DNA from: Takakia lepidozioides
Lineage: Eukaryota > Streptophyta > Takakiopsida > Takakiales > Takakiaceae
Length of the DNA: 64,000 nucleotides
Direction: 5' to 3'
NCBI GenBank assembly: GCA_030704615.1
Contig: CM060731.1
Span: forward strand, 26,472,001-26,536,000
The notes beneath the pieces are model-generated. The model worked only from the letters and a program-made list of their open reading frames with translations. It made no database searches and had not been told where the DNA came from. Position 1 is the stretch's first letter, and every line of letters begins with the position of its first letter. Positions 1 to 12,471 of this stretch are shown here, one piece after another. A program made the position numbers and the translations under genes.

Positions 1-314
1 CTGTCTTATGGATTGCTGACTCGAACCTTCAAAGCGGCCCCAGTAGAGAATCTTTCTGAATTTGAAGTTTGAAGGTTCTGATCGGACGGAAAACAGATGG
101 AGCTTGGTCTTTGCTCTAAAACATGGAAATATCTGGAAAAACAGCTAGAGTTTTCGGGATGGAGGCTCCTTGGGATCTTGTTATCTGCATCTTAGTGCCA
201 ACATACTTTTGCATGTCTTGATGTCAAGTTATGTAATTTGATGGCAGTTCTTCTTTGTAGTTTCAGGCCTTGGATGGGTCCTAAGGTGTGTTTGCTGGTC
301 ACTTTTGGGGACAG

Positions 315-3300
315 GTATCACAAGTCTATCAGACAATGAAGATTGGCAATTTGACCAAGATGATCACATTCTTCGACTTCTCAGTGGTGGAGAAGTTGGC
401 TGTTGATGCTGTGAAGTACAACTATGTTCAAGTTAAGATTGATCATCTGAAAGGAGTCGTCAGCTTTGGCAGTCAGGTGAGCTTTTTAGAAACTTCTTCG
501 GATGTTTTTTGACTTGTTTGTGTGAGGGGATGCCCTGCCTCTTGTGACTTGCTTGGGAATCCATTATAATTGGTTGCTACAATTAGTGTGTATTTCAAGT
601 GGCGGGGAATTCGCTTGCAGCATGTAGATGTTGGTCGGTTGCACCACCATTGTAGTGTAGAATAGTAGCTTCCCTCTCCGGGAAAAGTTTTCCCAACAGT
701 TCCAGTGCAAGTGTGAGAGGTGCTGCTTATGGATGTTGCCTTGCTGTCACAACGAAAGTTTCTTCGAAGAGATCATCAGCTTAAGTACAGAGGGCTTTCA
801 TCGGCAGAGGTACTTTCCGTCACTGCTAAAGTATGTCGCAAAACTGAGGTATGGATGCCCTCTCTAATGGTTGGTTGCTATGTGTGTCCCAGGATTTGGA
901 GTCAGAGAAAATAAAGAACCACCTTACTATTCTGGCGAAGCGCTTTAACAAGGCTATTAGCCTTATCCGGCCTCCTGTTCTTGAAAGGGCATCCAGACAG
1001 AGTCAGCCTTTCGCAGAGCTTCAAGCCATTGTGGAAAAGGAGCATAAGAAGCTTTTGGCACGCAAGGTTCTTATTGAGCGTCGCAAAGAAGAACAAGAGC
1101 GGCAGATGCTTGAAATGGTGTGTAAGATTGTTGCACTTTACATGGCTACATGTTCCAAGTGTTGCTCAGTTACATTTTAGTCTGAGTTTGATGGTCCCTT
1201 TTGCCTTCTCCACCTTCTCAATGTGCACAACTGTTTCCACAGGCAAGTATATGCTGTTCTAGAAGTACCTAGCACCCACCACAAGTCTGGTTCCAATGTT
1301 GTACGTGTCATTTTGGGTTTATAGTATCTCTGAAGAGCGCTCTGTTTGCAAATTGCCTTTTTACTCTTTGTATATCAGATACGGGTTTCTCTATTCCATG
1401 GTGTATACAAAAGCTTCTCATGGAAGTTTCTGTCTGTTTTGATGTATGGTTCATTGCAAGGGTCCCCTTGCGGTTCCTCCTGATTGTAACATCAGGCTGT
1501 TCATTTGAAATCATGAGTGCGAGTTTGAAGTGACAGTAAGCGGGATGGAGCATAAATCCAATTCGAAGTTCGAAATGTCCTAAGTAATAGTAAGCTGTCC
1601 TATTTGCCAAACTTTCAAGTAGTTAAGGGTCAAATGGAATCATAAAATTTGACTGCACAGTGCTTTTTGGGTGTATAGGAACGGGAGGAAGAGTCAAAGA
1701 GGTTGAAACAGCAACGGCTGACAGAGGAGGCAGAGGCCAAGAGACTAGCAAATGAGTCAGCCAGGCGAGAGGAGGCAAGGATTCGGAAGGAGATTGAGGA
1801 AAAAGAGCTGGAGGAAGCAAAACTTTTACTTGCCGAGGCTGAGAAGCGGAAAGGCAAAAAAGGGAAGAAGGGTGCAGCAGATGGAGTGAGTATTTGGCTC
1901 TCCACCTTTCCTTTTTATTATAACCTCTTGAGCCCCTCCATTGCTGGAGATAAAGAGGGTTGTTGGGCCTACAAGCTACCGAAATTCAAGAATTACGACA
2001 TTGCATCAAAGCCTTTCCACATATCCCCCAACGGTTCTTCAATTTTCTGGATGTAGGTTCAGCTGTACATATATTTTGTATCGTTTGTTATCACCCTGGG
2101 TGCTATGAGAAGCTTCCTCAAATTTACATGATAAGACTCCAGTCTCCTGCAGCTGATAGACAAGAAACAGTTTGTCTCATTTTCATCTGTGTCCTTCGAC
2201 ATCAATTTACATGGTTGCCATGAATTGTGGAGTGAATCAATCCAATTATCCCCAGAGTCTTGGAGAAATCAGGAGGGATGGATGGGGAGGCTCAGCTATA
2301 ATTCTGTGGACTTGCAGGAAGTGACGAAACTGACAAAGCAGATCCTTATTGAGGAGGCGTTGTCTGAGCAAATGAAGGAGCGCGCAGAAATGGAGCGCAA
2401 GCTGCAGAAACTTTCCAAAACCATGGACCATCTAGAACGTGCAAAGCGAGAGGAGGAAAGACCTTTGATTGAGGAGGCTCATCTCAAACGTCTCCAGGAT
2501 GATGAAATGTTCTATGAAGATCAGCAAAGAGTAAGGCTTTTGTATGTAGATAGGGATGGAGATATAATTGAACTGGTATGTGTGCATGTCTTCTGGATTG
2601 TTAGCAAGCTTCCCTTTTGAGCAAGTGAAAATGACAGGTTCTTTTGGGATCTGCAGCAAGCAATTGAGCAGAGTCAGAAACAGCATGCCACAGATTTGCA
2701 GGAGAAGAACAGGCTCATTCGCATGATTGATGATAAGGTACTGTTCCTTTTGCTCTATTGCATGTGGTCATCCTTTTCACTGTCAGCTGGGGTGCTATTC
2801 AAATTATCCGTTCGGCAAGTGTCTGTTTTGCTCGCGCGATTCTCACATTCACAGTGAAGCAAGCCATTGTGCATGTGTGGTTGTATCTCTTGGTCCACCT
2901 ACCTTGGTGATATGGTTCAGCTAGTCTGACTAGGTCTATGCAGGCAATATGTTACATTGTGACCTTTCTGTCTGAGACGGAAATTTATCTTCCTTGGTAA
3001 CCTGACAATAACAGAGTCAAGGAGTTTGAGGGATTCGTCACTCAGAGTTGTCTGACATAAAGGACATTGTAACCGTTTGTGCACGTTGGAGCAGAATGTA
3101 TTTCAGTTGCAAGTCATCAGTCACAGAAGGGGTGAGTTTGAGAGGTTGAAATATGAGCGTGAAGAGAGGCTTGCGAAGAACCGTGCATTGAGGTCCCAGG
3201 ATAGGGTACTGCGACGCAAGCAAGAATACTACAGAAGGCAAGAGGAAGCTCGTTTGCTCAAGATCCTCGAGGAAGAAGAGGCTCGGAAGAGGGAAGGTGA

Positions 3301-4095
3301 GGCTTTCCTATCTGTTAGAAAGTTCTTTCTTCCTCATAAAGTGGATAAATTCGATTGTATTGTCTGACAAGCTTTAGGCTTTTCTAGTAGTCTTCTATAT
3401 GCTTTCACTTCAAGTGAACCAGAGTTGATTAGCCAACAGGGGAGCATGTCAGTCTAAGCACTTCTGGTGGGCTTGATGTTCTCCATGCAGAGGAAGAGCG
3501 GAAGCGCAAAGAGGAGGCAGAGCGGCGGGCTAAGCTGGATGAGATTGCTGCAAAACAGCGACAGCGGGAGCTTGAGGCAGAAGAGAGAGACACTCGTGAT
3601 CGGGAAGCATTGCGTTTGAAAATTGAAGAAAACAAGCCTGGAAAATTCATTCCCCCGTCTTTGCGAAAGAGACTTGAAAGTGAGGAACCCAAGCGGGATG
3701 AGTTTGCTGCAAAACAGCGACAGCGGGAGCTTGAGGCAGAAGAGAGAGACACTCGTGATCGGGAAGCATTGCGTTTGAAAATTGAAGAAAACAAGCCTGG
3801 AAAATTCATTCCTCCCTCTTTGCGAAAGAGACTTGAAAGTGAGGAACCCAAGCGGGGCAGTGTATCCACCTCTGATAACTGGAATGATCGACGGGGGCGG
3901 TATGGCACGAGTTTCCGTGATGGACCACCCCCTCATTTAGGGCGCCCCTTTGCAGGTGCAGGAGGAAGGGCTGAGGATCGCTGGGGTTCCAGTGGGTTTG
4001 ACCGTGAAAGGGGCCGTGATGAAGAGCGACCCAATGTTGACACATGGAGACGAGGCTCCAATTCTGATAGGGAGCCTGAGCAGCAGAGTGGATAG
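315..4095 (+). CDS. EIF3A: Eukaryotic translation initiation factor 3 subunit a, 3' part (partial, spliced)
   Basis: Subunit a is the large scaffold of the cytoplasmic eIF3 complex, which binds the 40S ribosome during translation initiation. Exons read by splice sites and frame: 315-476, 893-1117, 1679-1885, 2318-2530, 2657-2737, 3095-3296 and 3491-4095, ending at TAG. All junctions are GT-AG and keep one frame. The first exon encodes the end of the PCI region (QVSQVYQTMKIG, then KGVVSFG). The next encodes VEKEHKKLLARK, followed by the long charged helical region (KEIEEKELEEAKLL, DHLERAKREE, VISHRRGEFERLK) and a Gly/Arg/Asp-rich tail. This order matches plant eIF3a throughout. The N-terminal half lies left of the window; bases 1-314 look intronic. 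The last exon carries an in-frame 53-residue tandem duplication (3538-3855). Long antisense ORFs here are shadows. Confidence 0.95.
3538..3855 (+). repeat. 159-bp in-frame tandem duplication within the last eIF3a exon
   Basis: Two adjacent copies, 3538-3696 and 3697-3855, differ at only a few bases. Each encodes 53 residues starting DE(I/F)AAKQRQRELEAEERD and ending LRKRLESEEPKR. The period is a multiple of three, so the frame is kept. The near identity suggests a recent duplication. Confidence 0.93.
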
Positions 4096-5500
4096 ATGCT
4101 CTGTGGGCTCCTGCCGTCAAAACCCTGATTTCTGAGGTGTCCCTCTTCTCTTCTGAGAAAAGGTGGGGCAGTTAACCTGATAGAGCACCAATAACTGGGG
4201 TTCCCCCTTCTTGCAAATTATCAGTAGCAGTACACCCCATCTGTGGCTCTCGTATCAATTGTGTTAGAGTCTACAAGTGCATTTATGATGTTATGGGTGG
4301 CCTTGTTCGATCAGATGGGCCATGGTCATGTTCTTATGCACATTATTTCCGAATGCCATGGTACTTGTGGCTGTTGTGAAGGTGGCTTGTAGTGAGTAAT
4401 TGAGTAGCAGCGATGTATCATTCCTTAGTGTACGGAGGGGGAGAGGGGTAGAGTTGAGATATAACAAGTCTTCAATTTTGTGAAGTTGTGGCCAGAGTGC
4501 GGGTGCAAGGCACATTTATTGATTGTTCCTTCATTAGCACACGAGTAGGAGGCAAGTCTACGGAGAGTGCACAGATATTGCAAGTTAGATGTAATGTCCT
4601 TAGATTTATGCGCAGGAAATGCCAGGGTACGTGTAAGAAATCTTGACTGGTAGTTAATAGTTCTAGGCAGTTTTGACTTAAAACTAGTTGAGAGTGAGTG
4701 TGCCTGATTTAGCTCTCTGGCTGAAAATTTACGTAGTATAGCTGGTTGCCTCCCTCCTCCTCACCTTTAGCTTTCTGTTTGTACCTCCTTAAATATTTGA
4801 CTCTGGGTGTTGATTTCCTAACTTCCCGGGTCTGAGAATTGTTTCTTGAATGACCCTCTACTTGGTTTGTTAAAACAGGGTATCTTCCTTACTGTCCACT
4901 GAGAGCTAAAAAGATGTAAAAAGATTTTGTCTGACCTGCCTGTCCTTCTCAGCAGTAGCTTACATTATTACATGATACGACCAGAGTTGGACTGGTATAC
5001 AGTCAACCCCGTTTTACTGTTACTTGTTTATGTGTTAGTTTTGATACTCTGCAAAAAAAACATGGGAAACCATGTCGTGATTGTTATGTGGTTAATTGTT
5101 ATTTTATCCTACTCTTCATAGTGTTAACACATCTCCATAGTAGTTAGATTCCTTGAAGAGAAGTCCCCAAAATAGAGCATCCATTTAAGCTCATACAAAA
5201 TAAAGCATCCTTCCATGAGGTTCAAGCTGCCATTGACAATTTAAGTTTATATCTTGTGTAGCAAAACACCGATACTAGTGAAGTGATACTAGTGAAGTGT
5301 TTAGCAGTCCAGACGGAAGTAATTTTAGCCAGGCATTCCACTTGTCATTCTTTCATGTTTTCAACCCACTCAATGAGTAAATGTTATCTTTAATTGACAC
5401 TAGGGTAGCCTGTGCCGTTGGCCCAAGTGTCAAGTGTTATCTAAGCCTAAGTGCAATCTCCTATGTATGCAAGGGTCCAATGTTATCCAAGTCCAAATGC
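4096..5500. other. eIF3a 3' UTR and intergenic DNA
   Basis: No ORF with recognisable homology. The first few hundred bases downstream of the TAG are probably the eIF3a 3' untranslated region. The rest is T-rich DNA with a small direct duplication (ATACTAGTGAAGTG twice) near 5272-5300. I see no RNA gene. Confidence 0.5.
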
Positions 5501-5600
5501 ATTTTTTTTCCATAGAGCCTACGACCAGATTTGAACCGGCGACCTTCCCCTTGGTATCTCTCTTGTCAAGGCTCCAACCACTGTCTAAGAATGCTTGCTT
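5500..5600 (-). mobile_element. Possible short tRNA-derived SINE
   Basis: Read on the minus strand, the segment has an A-box-like TTAGACAGTGG near 5578-5590 and a B-box-like GGTTCAAATCT near 5531-5541, about 40 bases apart. It ends in a run of A (T-run at about 5502-5511 on the plus strand). This is the layout of a tRNA-derived SINE head and tail, but it is only about 100 bp and I found no convincing target duplication. An A-rich stretch at about 5760-5785 could be the tail of a different element. Confidence 0.4.
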
Positions 5601-5943
5601 TGCAACTTTTCAACTTTTCGGGGATTTCCAGCGACCCAAAGTACCTGAAATTCCACATCTCCCACACCACAGGTCCAAAAATCATGAGACCAAGCTTGTG
5701 CACCCCTCCTCGTTGAGGGCAAGCACCAGGGCTGGGGCCTTGCGGTTGGGACATCTCAAATCTACAAAACAAAACAAACAAAACAAAAATCTCACTTCAT
5801 ACATTGATGACCTGGTTTACTCTGCCTCTTGTAAATGTTAACTTATGAAAATTTGCCTTGTGTCCCGGTTATCTCTGGTACCTGGATATCTGTTAGAAAG
5901 CTCATACTCTAGAGACCTTACATTAAAGCAAGGTCGATTGTAC

Positions 5944-6924
5944 GGGACCTGGCTGGGTATCAACCAGGGTATTAAAAGACCCGGCTGGAGTTGGCTGTTG
6001 TAATACTAGGGTTAATAACCGAACCGCCTGGTATTGACAATTCCAATACCAGCCTACATAGGCTGGTATTGACAAAGGCAATACCGGTGCAATTACCCAT
6101 ATCATGGGCAAAAACAATGTTCTTTTTTTAGCACATGTTTCACATTGACAACCTCGACAAATTAGTGCTAATTTTAAAGAATTGGCCGGATGATGTGCGG
6201 ACGGATTGCAAGGTTGTTGAATAAGGGATCATGAATTTCTTTTTGTCAAAAGACAATACGATTGATGAATATGAGGACCTCATTGCAGATGCTGGCAAGT
6301 TTGACAGTGAGGCTTGCAATCATTTTTTATTTTTATTTTTAAAGTTTAAAGGGAAACACCTGGGAGACAGCTCACAAATCAGGCCCCTTAGTAGTGATAG
6401 GAGAAAATAACCTCTTTCATTTATGCACCATGGAGGCGAATGAGTGGGACACCGCCTAAGAACCATACCACACCCATCAGTAGCAAGATTTGACCCCAGA
6501 ATCATCTGGGTGGCACTCAGTGCACTTAACCAACTGAGCTACTGACTGTTGGTAATCATTTTTCTTTAACAAAGCTCGCTCCACTTTGCGTACTAATGCA
6601 AAAGTCTAAATTTTTGCAGCAGAATATTTAATTTCTTTGTGAAATCAAGTATGCAGCTAAATTAAAGGCATATTAGTGATTTGGTGGTTATTTTGATCTT
6701 GATTTTAATTATTTATATCCGGGTTGATAAGGGGCTGGTATTACGATTGGAATACCGTCCTATTGCCGTCCACAAATCAAAAATCATACTACTATTGAGA
6801 ACCGGCGGAGATTAAAATTAAGTGAATATCCCAATACTATGGAACCGGCTGGCCCTATTGAAAAATAATTTTTTTCAATACTGCGCCCGGGCTGGTATTA
6901 AAAAAAGTAATACCCGCCCAACAC
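5944..6924. mobile_element. Decayed DNA transposon, copy A
   Basis: This copy shares its left end (GGTATCAACCAGGGTATTA), its internal blocks and its right end (AAAAAAAGTAATACCCGCCC) with copy B at 11104-13822. The ends form weak inverted repeats around GGGTATT. A coding relic at about 6140-6320 reads NLDKLVLILKNWPDDVR and NTIDEYEDLIADAG, with a stop between them; copy B retains the same blocks. I do not recognise the superfamily and could not fix a target duplication. A SINE is inserted at 6328-6553. Confidence 0.6.
6328..6553 (-). mobile_element. tRNA-derived SINE with 10-bp target duplication
   Basis: On the minus strand the head reads GTAGCTCAGTTGGTTAAGTG (A box, about 6524-6543), followed by GGTCAAATCTT (B box, about 6484-6494). 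An A-rich tail sits at its low-coordinate end (T/A-rich at 6328-6341 on the plus strand). AATCATTTTT flanks it at 6318-6327 and 6554-6563. Copy B of the host transposon lacks this insertion (GCTTGCAATCAGTTTTC at about 13231), which supplies the empty site. Confidence 0.85.
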
Positions 6925-7148
6925 TGGTTACTACCTCAGAAGTATGAAAGAGATGTGTTAAGAGATGTGTTAGACTAGCTCAAAAGTATGAGACGGTTTG
7001 TACCATTCTTGTGAGCTTGTGTGTTGGTGCAGTGGTAAGTGGAACTGTAACTATAGTCTAAGCATTGTACTTGATAGCATTCTGCTGTCATCTGCTTTGT
7101 ATTGCAACTGTGAGAGTTGTACAAACTATTTGGCAGATCTAGAGTCTG

Positions 7149-9128
7149 CTATTTCAGAGCTTCAACCACATAAAAGTGTGTGCAGAGTTGCTCAAAGTTC
7201 ACTCTAGGGAAGCCAGCTGCATATATCAGTCTACGCCATTGTGCCTCAGTTCTCTCCATCCCTCCATAAGAATGTGCTAGCATGACTAGATCTAATGCTA
7301 CTGTAGCAATCCTGGGCGGATTGTCATCTTCATCTGGTGGCATCACGACCTCGCAAATGATAACTTTACTATTTGTGGGCAGTGTTCTGCAGCAGTTGCT
7401 GAGTATTCTCACACAATGTTCGTCGTCCCAGTCGTGCAGGATCCTCTGTGGATCCCTCCAAAACCCACAATCCTTCACTCAATCCTTCACACAATCCTTC
7501 AATCAAAGTAAAGGTGTCTATCTCTGCTCTTGGGCTAGCAATGCGAGTGCCAGTGTCAGAGGATGCTCTGTTTCTCTCTCTCTCTCCAAGAACGACATGC
7601 TGACATTGCTGGTGCATCCATTACAGTACTAAGTTCAATCGCTGGACAAGTCCATGAGATGAAGGTTCAAATGGTTGCCAAACCTGCATGAAAATGGCGT
7701 CACCCCTTGGGATTTCCGCTAATATGTTTCCTGCCACGTTCTCCACTCCTGACCACACCAAGTCCACAATCACAACCCTCAGTGTGATCCAACGCTTCCA
7801 CATATGTTGAGTTCATTGAGACTTCTTGGGGGGTGATGTTTGTTTGATTCCAGGAAGGATTCAGATACAGTGCTTCTCTGAATAGTTGGAGTCTCACCAT
7901 CAGCTTTACAATTTTCCATTGTTTGTGTGAACAGTAGTCCTGGAAGCTGGAGAGCAATATACAAAGAAGCTCTTACCTCGAATTTTGGGTGCACGAGCTA
8001 CAATGTGAGGCAAATCGAAGTTGATTCCGTGAATGTGAGGATGTACAGCAACAATAGCTCCAATGTTCTTGCCCAATCCCCCACACACGTCTACAAGCGT
8101 CTTGACATCCTTGAACCCCGTGTACTTGCTTAAAAATGTGTCCATCATTGCTGAAGAAAAGCTCGCCTGGCACTCATTAACAACCTTGCCGAATTCAGGG
8201 TTCTCGTTTATATATTCCCACATATTCTGCTATCCACGGTTGCAATTCCAGTTTGTCAGCTTCAAATATATCGTGTCCGATACAAGACGTCAAATTGGAT
8301 CAGGCTGGTGGAAGGAGCTCGGAGTGGGAGATAACTTAGTACCACACTAGACTGCTTTGAATTGTACCGGTGAGGGAGAGAAAGAGAGGTCATGCTCGCG
8401 AAGGCAGGGACGATCGGATGGGTTGGAAGGGCAGTTCAAGCGAGGGAGTTTTGACACAATCTTCAGGTAAAGTGTAAGTTGAAGATTGAGTGTACATTTC
8501 AAGAAGATTTTATACATGTATCTGACGTTGTTAAAGTTTGTGTTCAAATGTGAAATCTTACCTTTCCATGGGCTGTCGTGAATGGGGTTCTGCCGTGCAA
8601 AACAGACTCATGGAGGTGGTACCAGGGCGCTTGGGCCGCTTTGTGCATCTGCATGATGACTCCTGGAGCGAGACGAAGACCATTTTTCTCCCTCACAAGT
8701 AATTTCGATGCCTTTGTCAGCCCATACCGTGTTGATATCTTCCCAGACTCGGAGGTAACACGCGTTGCACTGAAAACACCGTAAGCTACCAATGGTTTTA
8801 AGATACGGTAAAGGTATTGGGTGTTGACACTTTGATCAGTACTCGTAGTCCGGAGCTGCGCAGCAATTTCTTCCAGAGATAGGGTGGCCGTCGGGCCAGC
8901 TTTGGCGATGATATCTGGAATCCCGAGTAGAACAGCCGCATTCAGTGTCATGGACCCCACATAACCCAGCATCAGTCCTGCCACAATATCATAGCCTTCA
9001 AGAACCTCTGCAATAGGATCGGTGTCGATATCCATGTGCTTAGGAATGCCACTCTTGCCGTTTTCAGTGGACGTGGGACACATCGAGATTGATTTTCTGT
9101 GCAATTCCTGGGGAGAGGACCATAGCAT
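7149..9128 (-). CDS. Caffeate-type plant O-methyltransferase 1 (spliced)
   Basis: Class II small-molecule O-methyltransferase that would transfer a methyl group from S-adenosylmethionine to a phenolic hydroxyl; the substrate cannot be told. Exons on the minus strand: 9128-8562, 8226-7977, 7748-7684 and 7445-7149, giving 392 residues if the first ATG is used. Exon 1 holds the dimerisation region (AVLLGIPDIIAKAGP; APGVIMQMHKAAQAPWYHLH). Exon 2 has SAM motif I, here LVDVCGGLGKNIG with Cys at the usual first Gly, then HIHGINFDLPHIV. Exon 3 encodes GVENVAGNILAEIPRGDAIF. Exon 4 begins RILHDWDDEHC, containing the catalytic histidine of the family. It ends HFYVVEALK. The N-terminus is slightly long and internal ATGs could be used. 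It is paralogous to the gene at 40.0-43.2 kb. Confidence 0.92.
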
Positions 9129-9439
9129 AATTTGTCAGGAATTTGAAAAATGTTTTCGATTCAAAGATTATTTAAGTCAGGACATGAGGCTCACGAAAAC
9201 CGATCATTTTTGCTAGACTGGGACCATGGTCTGTAACACGATACCTCACTCCTGCGTGCCTTTCATATGGATTACATCACTCACGTACACCTATAGAGGT
9301 CTTCTACTGTTATAAAGGACTCGGCCATTTTGGGCCTCAAGAATATTGTATCCTATCACACAGTGCAATCAGTTGCCAACGTTTGGTTATTCATGACCCT
9401 GAAAACTTCGGCAACTGATCCGGGATTCACTGACAACCC

Positions 9440-9490
9440 TCGCCGCATGATGTCTGGCATCACTAATCCTTATATAGAAACTGTGGCTTC
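9440..9490 (-). promoter_or_regulatory. Candidate TATA box for O-methyltransferase 1
   Basis: The minus strand reads CTATATAAGG at about 9470-9480, some 340 bases upstream of the chosen ATG. A transcription start about 30 bases downstream would leave a 5' leader of about 300 bases. This is position and motif only. Confidence 0.3.
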
Positions 9491-10228
9491 TGTCCCAACA
9501 CACTATGACAGTCATGTTGATGCAGGGTGATGAACAGCAAAGATGACGCGCAATACCTTACAAGTACGTGTTGGCGGCTAAGATGGGCCGCGTACTGTTG
9601 ACTGCGAGCACAGACGAAGATAATCTGTAATTAACTCTCGAAAGAGTTTCCAGACCTCAACAAGAGCGTCAAATCTGTAACGATCAAAGAAACCCAAGTC
9701 TTTTCAGGTGCCACAACGAGGCCACAACGTGAATATTGGTTCCAAAAGCTTTGCTGAATGGGGGTGTTCTAACAATCTCAACTCATATATAACGTAAGAA
9801 CTTTCGTCTCTCGAGGAGTTTTTCCACAGAGAGTCCACGTTATAGAGTTACTTGTCTCCTCCTTCAATCTCTCTCTCCTGTCACAGAATTACCCAAATCT
9901 AGTGTAGTGCACATGAGAAACCAGCACCCAAGTGGCAACTTGGCCACGAACTCATAAGCAAGACTGAACCTGATGAAGACGACTAATGCTGCGCACCAAA
10001 GTTCTACAATGGTCCTGCTTCCCTCAACCGCAATACTGTATTAATCTCTCTCGTCTTTCTCCCGGATATCATATATATAGGTCCCACAGAATTCCATATC
10101 GATTAAGAGTCTGGCGGAGTACACATAACCTGTTTTTCCCTCGTTTTTCAAAGCATCTCGAGTACGTGTGTACTAACTACTGGCTCACTGGACGCTGGTT
10201 ACAGGCGGTAACCTACTGCCCTCACAAG
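9491..10228. other. Intergenic, no gene recognised
   Basis: Short ORFs show no recognisable family, and no splice-joined coding signal stands out. Pyrimidine-rich tracts lie near 9860-9880 and 10040-10060. Confidence 0.5.
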
Positions 10229-10352
10229 TATCGATAACCTTGGCTGCGCATGGATGTAAAGCATCGATAACCTGGCTGCACATGGATGTAAAATATCGAT
10301 AACCTGGCTGCGCTTGGATGTACAGTATCGATAACCTGGCTGTGCATGGATG
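10229..10352. repeat. 32-bp tandem repeat, four units
   Basis: Units begin TCGATAACCTGGCTGCGCAT at 10231, 10264, 10296 and 10328, a period of 32-33 bp, and differ at a few positions. Each contains the palindrome ATCGAT. There is no coding sense. Confidence 0.9.
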
Positions 10353-11172
10353 ACTGTCACTCTTGATGTTTCGAAAACCGGTTATGTCCGGTAACCGGCT
10401 TGAGGCCACGGGTTACCCCGTGCAGCTGGTAGCGCCGAAGCTGCATGGGTAACCCTTTGCCTCTTGCCAATTACCTAGACCATATCCGTTTCCAGTACTT
10501 AGGGCCTTAACACACTAGCGACACACCAACGGCATTGATGTGGATGTTGCAAGCTAGGGACTCTGATATAGGTCCATGTCACGAATGGGTTATGAATGGG
10601 TTACCACACTATAGCATAAGCCTAGCTGGAAAAAAAATCGCAACTACCATATCTTTTCATTCTAAAAATAACCAATTCTTAGAACCTTTGACATCGCGTC
10701 CCTTTGGGATGGATATATGAACTTATGAATTTGTCCATCCAGTCATGACCATCTACCAGGTGGCAACTGGGTCAGGAGAAACCAAGTTAGAGCAGCGTCC
10801 AACAAAACTTAAGAGCTGTTGCTTTCATCCGTGTGAAAGTTCATCCTCCAGTGTTATATGTGGATTATATAATTATATCACAATGACTTTACATCTGTGC
10901 ACTTCTACATCCATCACCACTCAAATTGTGAGCGGTCATAGGGCGTTCTACCCTAGCGGCGAGACTGATTTTGGTGGGGGCCTTCCTAACTTGCCGCAAC
11001 CACGGTACCAGACTTGCAGAGATCCTCGCACCTCCTCATCACCTCTCTCACCTCTCTCCGATTTGGAGGTAGGTACAGATCAGTGTTTGACGCCTATAAG
11101 ATAGGGGCTTGGCTTGGTATCAACCAGGGTATTAAATAACCGACCCTGTAGGTGTTGTAATACTAGGGTCAA

Positions 11173-12471
11173 CCTTTAACCGACTACCACCGTTTTGGTG
11201 GGCCAGCCCAAAAAGCATACATAGTGGGCATGGATTAGGCCATAACTTCCAACCCATGAATCATCCACAGAAAGCACCCGTGTAGAAATGTTCCTACCTA
11301 CTACATCCATCTGCCCATGAATTTTCAGACACTTTCACCGGTGCAATTGGCAGGCTATAGGAAAACGGTAATGTGGTTTTTTCACATGGCCCCCAATTCG
11401 ACCCCAAAAAAAAGCTTTGACCAAGGTTGTATGGGGGGTTCTTGATTTTTCCTGTGGGAATGCCCTACATATTCAGATTCCTGGGCACTCACACCATGCA
11501 AGTAGGAATTTGTAGCCCCATCCCCCTAAATTATGTTGGGGGTCCTTTGTTGTCAAATTGGGGGGGTAAAAATGCATTTCTTGTACACAACTTTGCAATC
11601 TGGCCCATGGGATCCTCTTTTTATTTCTGAAAACAAATTCCAACGGTGAGGTTCTGCTTTGCAGCAATGTAGAGACAATGGTTGAAAAAAGTTTTGGATT
11701 CTGCCAAATTGTGGGCCTCAGATGTGCAATCTGCCAGTTTTTGGGTCCCATCCCAACTTAGGCTGTTATGGCCGGAGCAAGTAGCACTTTCCGGCGGGGG
11801 ATTTGGGAGGTCACGTCAGAAAAACCCCAAAAATGCTGCGGGCCCTCACGAAACAACCGGCAGCCTCCCCCTCAACCAGTGTTTTGTTTTTTGGCGAAAA
11901 ATCGCCAAATGACGACCTCAAAACATTAAAATGGAATATTCTGTCACAAATTCCCTGTTTTCTCAGGGATGAAATCGCCAAACTTCTACAAGGAAAAAAA
12001 AAAGGATGAATTTGCCAAATATGGATGATATAAATGGATGAAAGTACATATGAGGATGATTCTATCCAAATTTTCAATGGATGAACAGAATATATAGCTA
12101 TTTCTTGTAGCCACTCGTGCTATTTTTCAAATTTAAGAAAAAAATCACTGCCCTCAACCCGCATTATTGTGGGGTGGAATCCCACGGCCCCACACGCTGC
12201 ACGCACGCCGGCAACTCCAGGCCAGTGGGCCTTGGCGCCCGCAACGGGCGCTGGCACCTCCTGGGCCATGTGTTTCAGCCCCCCTATCACTTAGAAAATT
12301 CTAGACGGCGGAGCATTTATTGTTCGTGCCCGCTATAAATTGGAGCGGACAGAGAACTTTCCGGGCTACATTTTTCGTTATGGGATGAACAAAATCGGAT
12401 GTCATCCAACGAAGTTATGGGATGGATGAAAAATGACACGACCCAATTCGGTTCGCGTCGTTGTTTAAGGG
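11173..12471. mobile_element. TTAA-flanked piggyBac-like non-autonomous element, 1.3 kb
   Basis: The element begins CCTTTAACCGAC and ends GTCGTTGTTTAAGGG, so the ends are imperfect inverted repeats starting CCYTTAA. It is flanked by TCAA (a mutated TTAA, 11169-11172) and TTAA (12472-12475). Copy A of the host transposon has the uninterrupted site CTAGGGTTAATAACCG, showing that the target was a single TTAA. The right end, read inward, carries CGAACCGAATTGGGTCGTG, resembling the right end of the element at 30560-31383. No transposase ORF is present. Confidence 0.75.

Noticed and set aside
3429-3936. Two antisense ORFs of about 160 codons
   Set aside because: They are reverse-strand shadows of the charged, duplicated last eIF3a exon and have no family resemblance.
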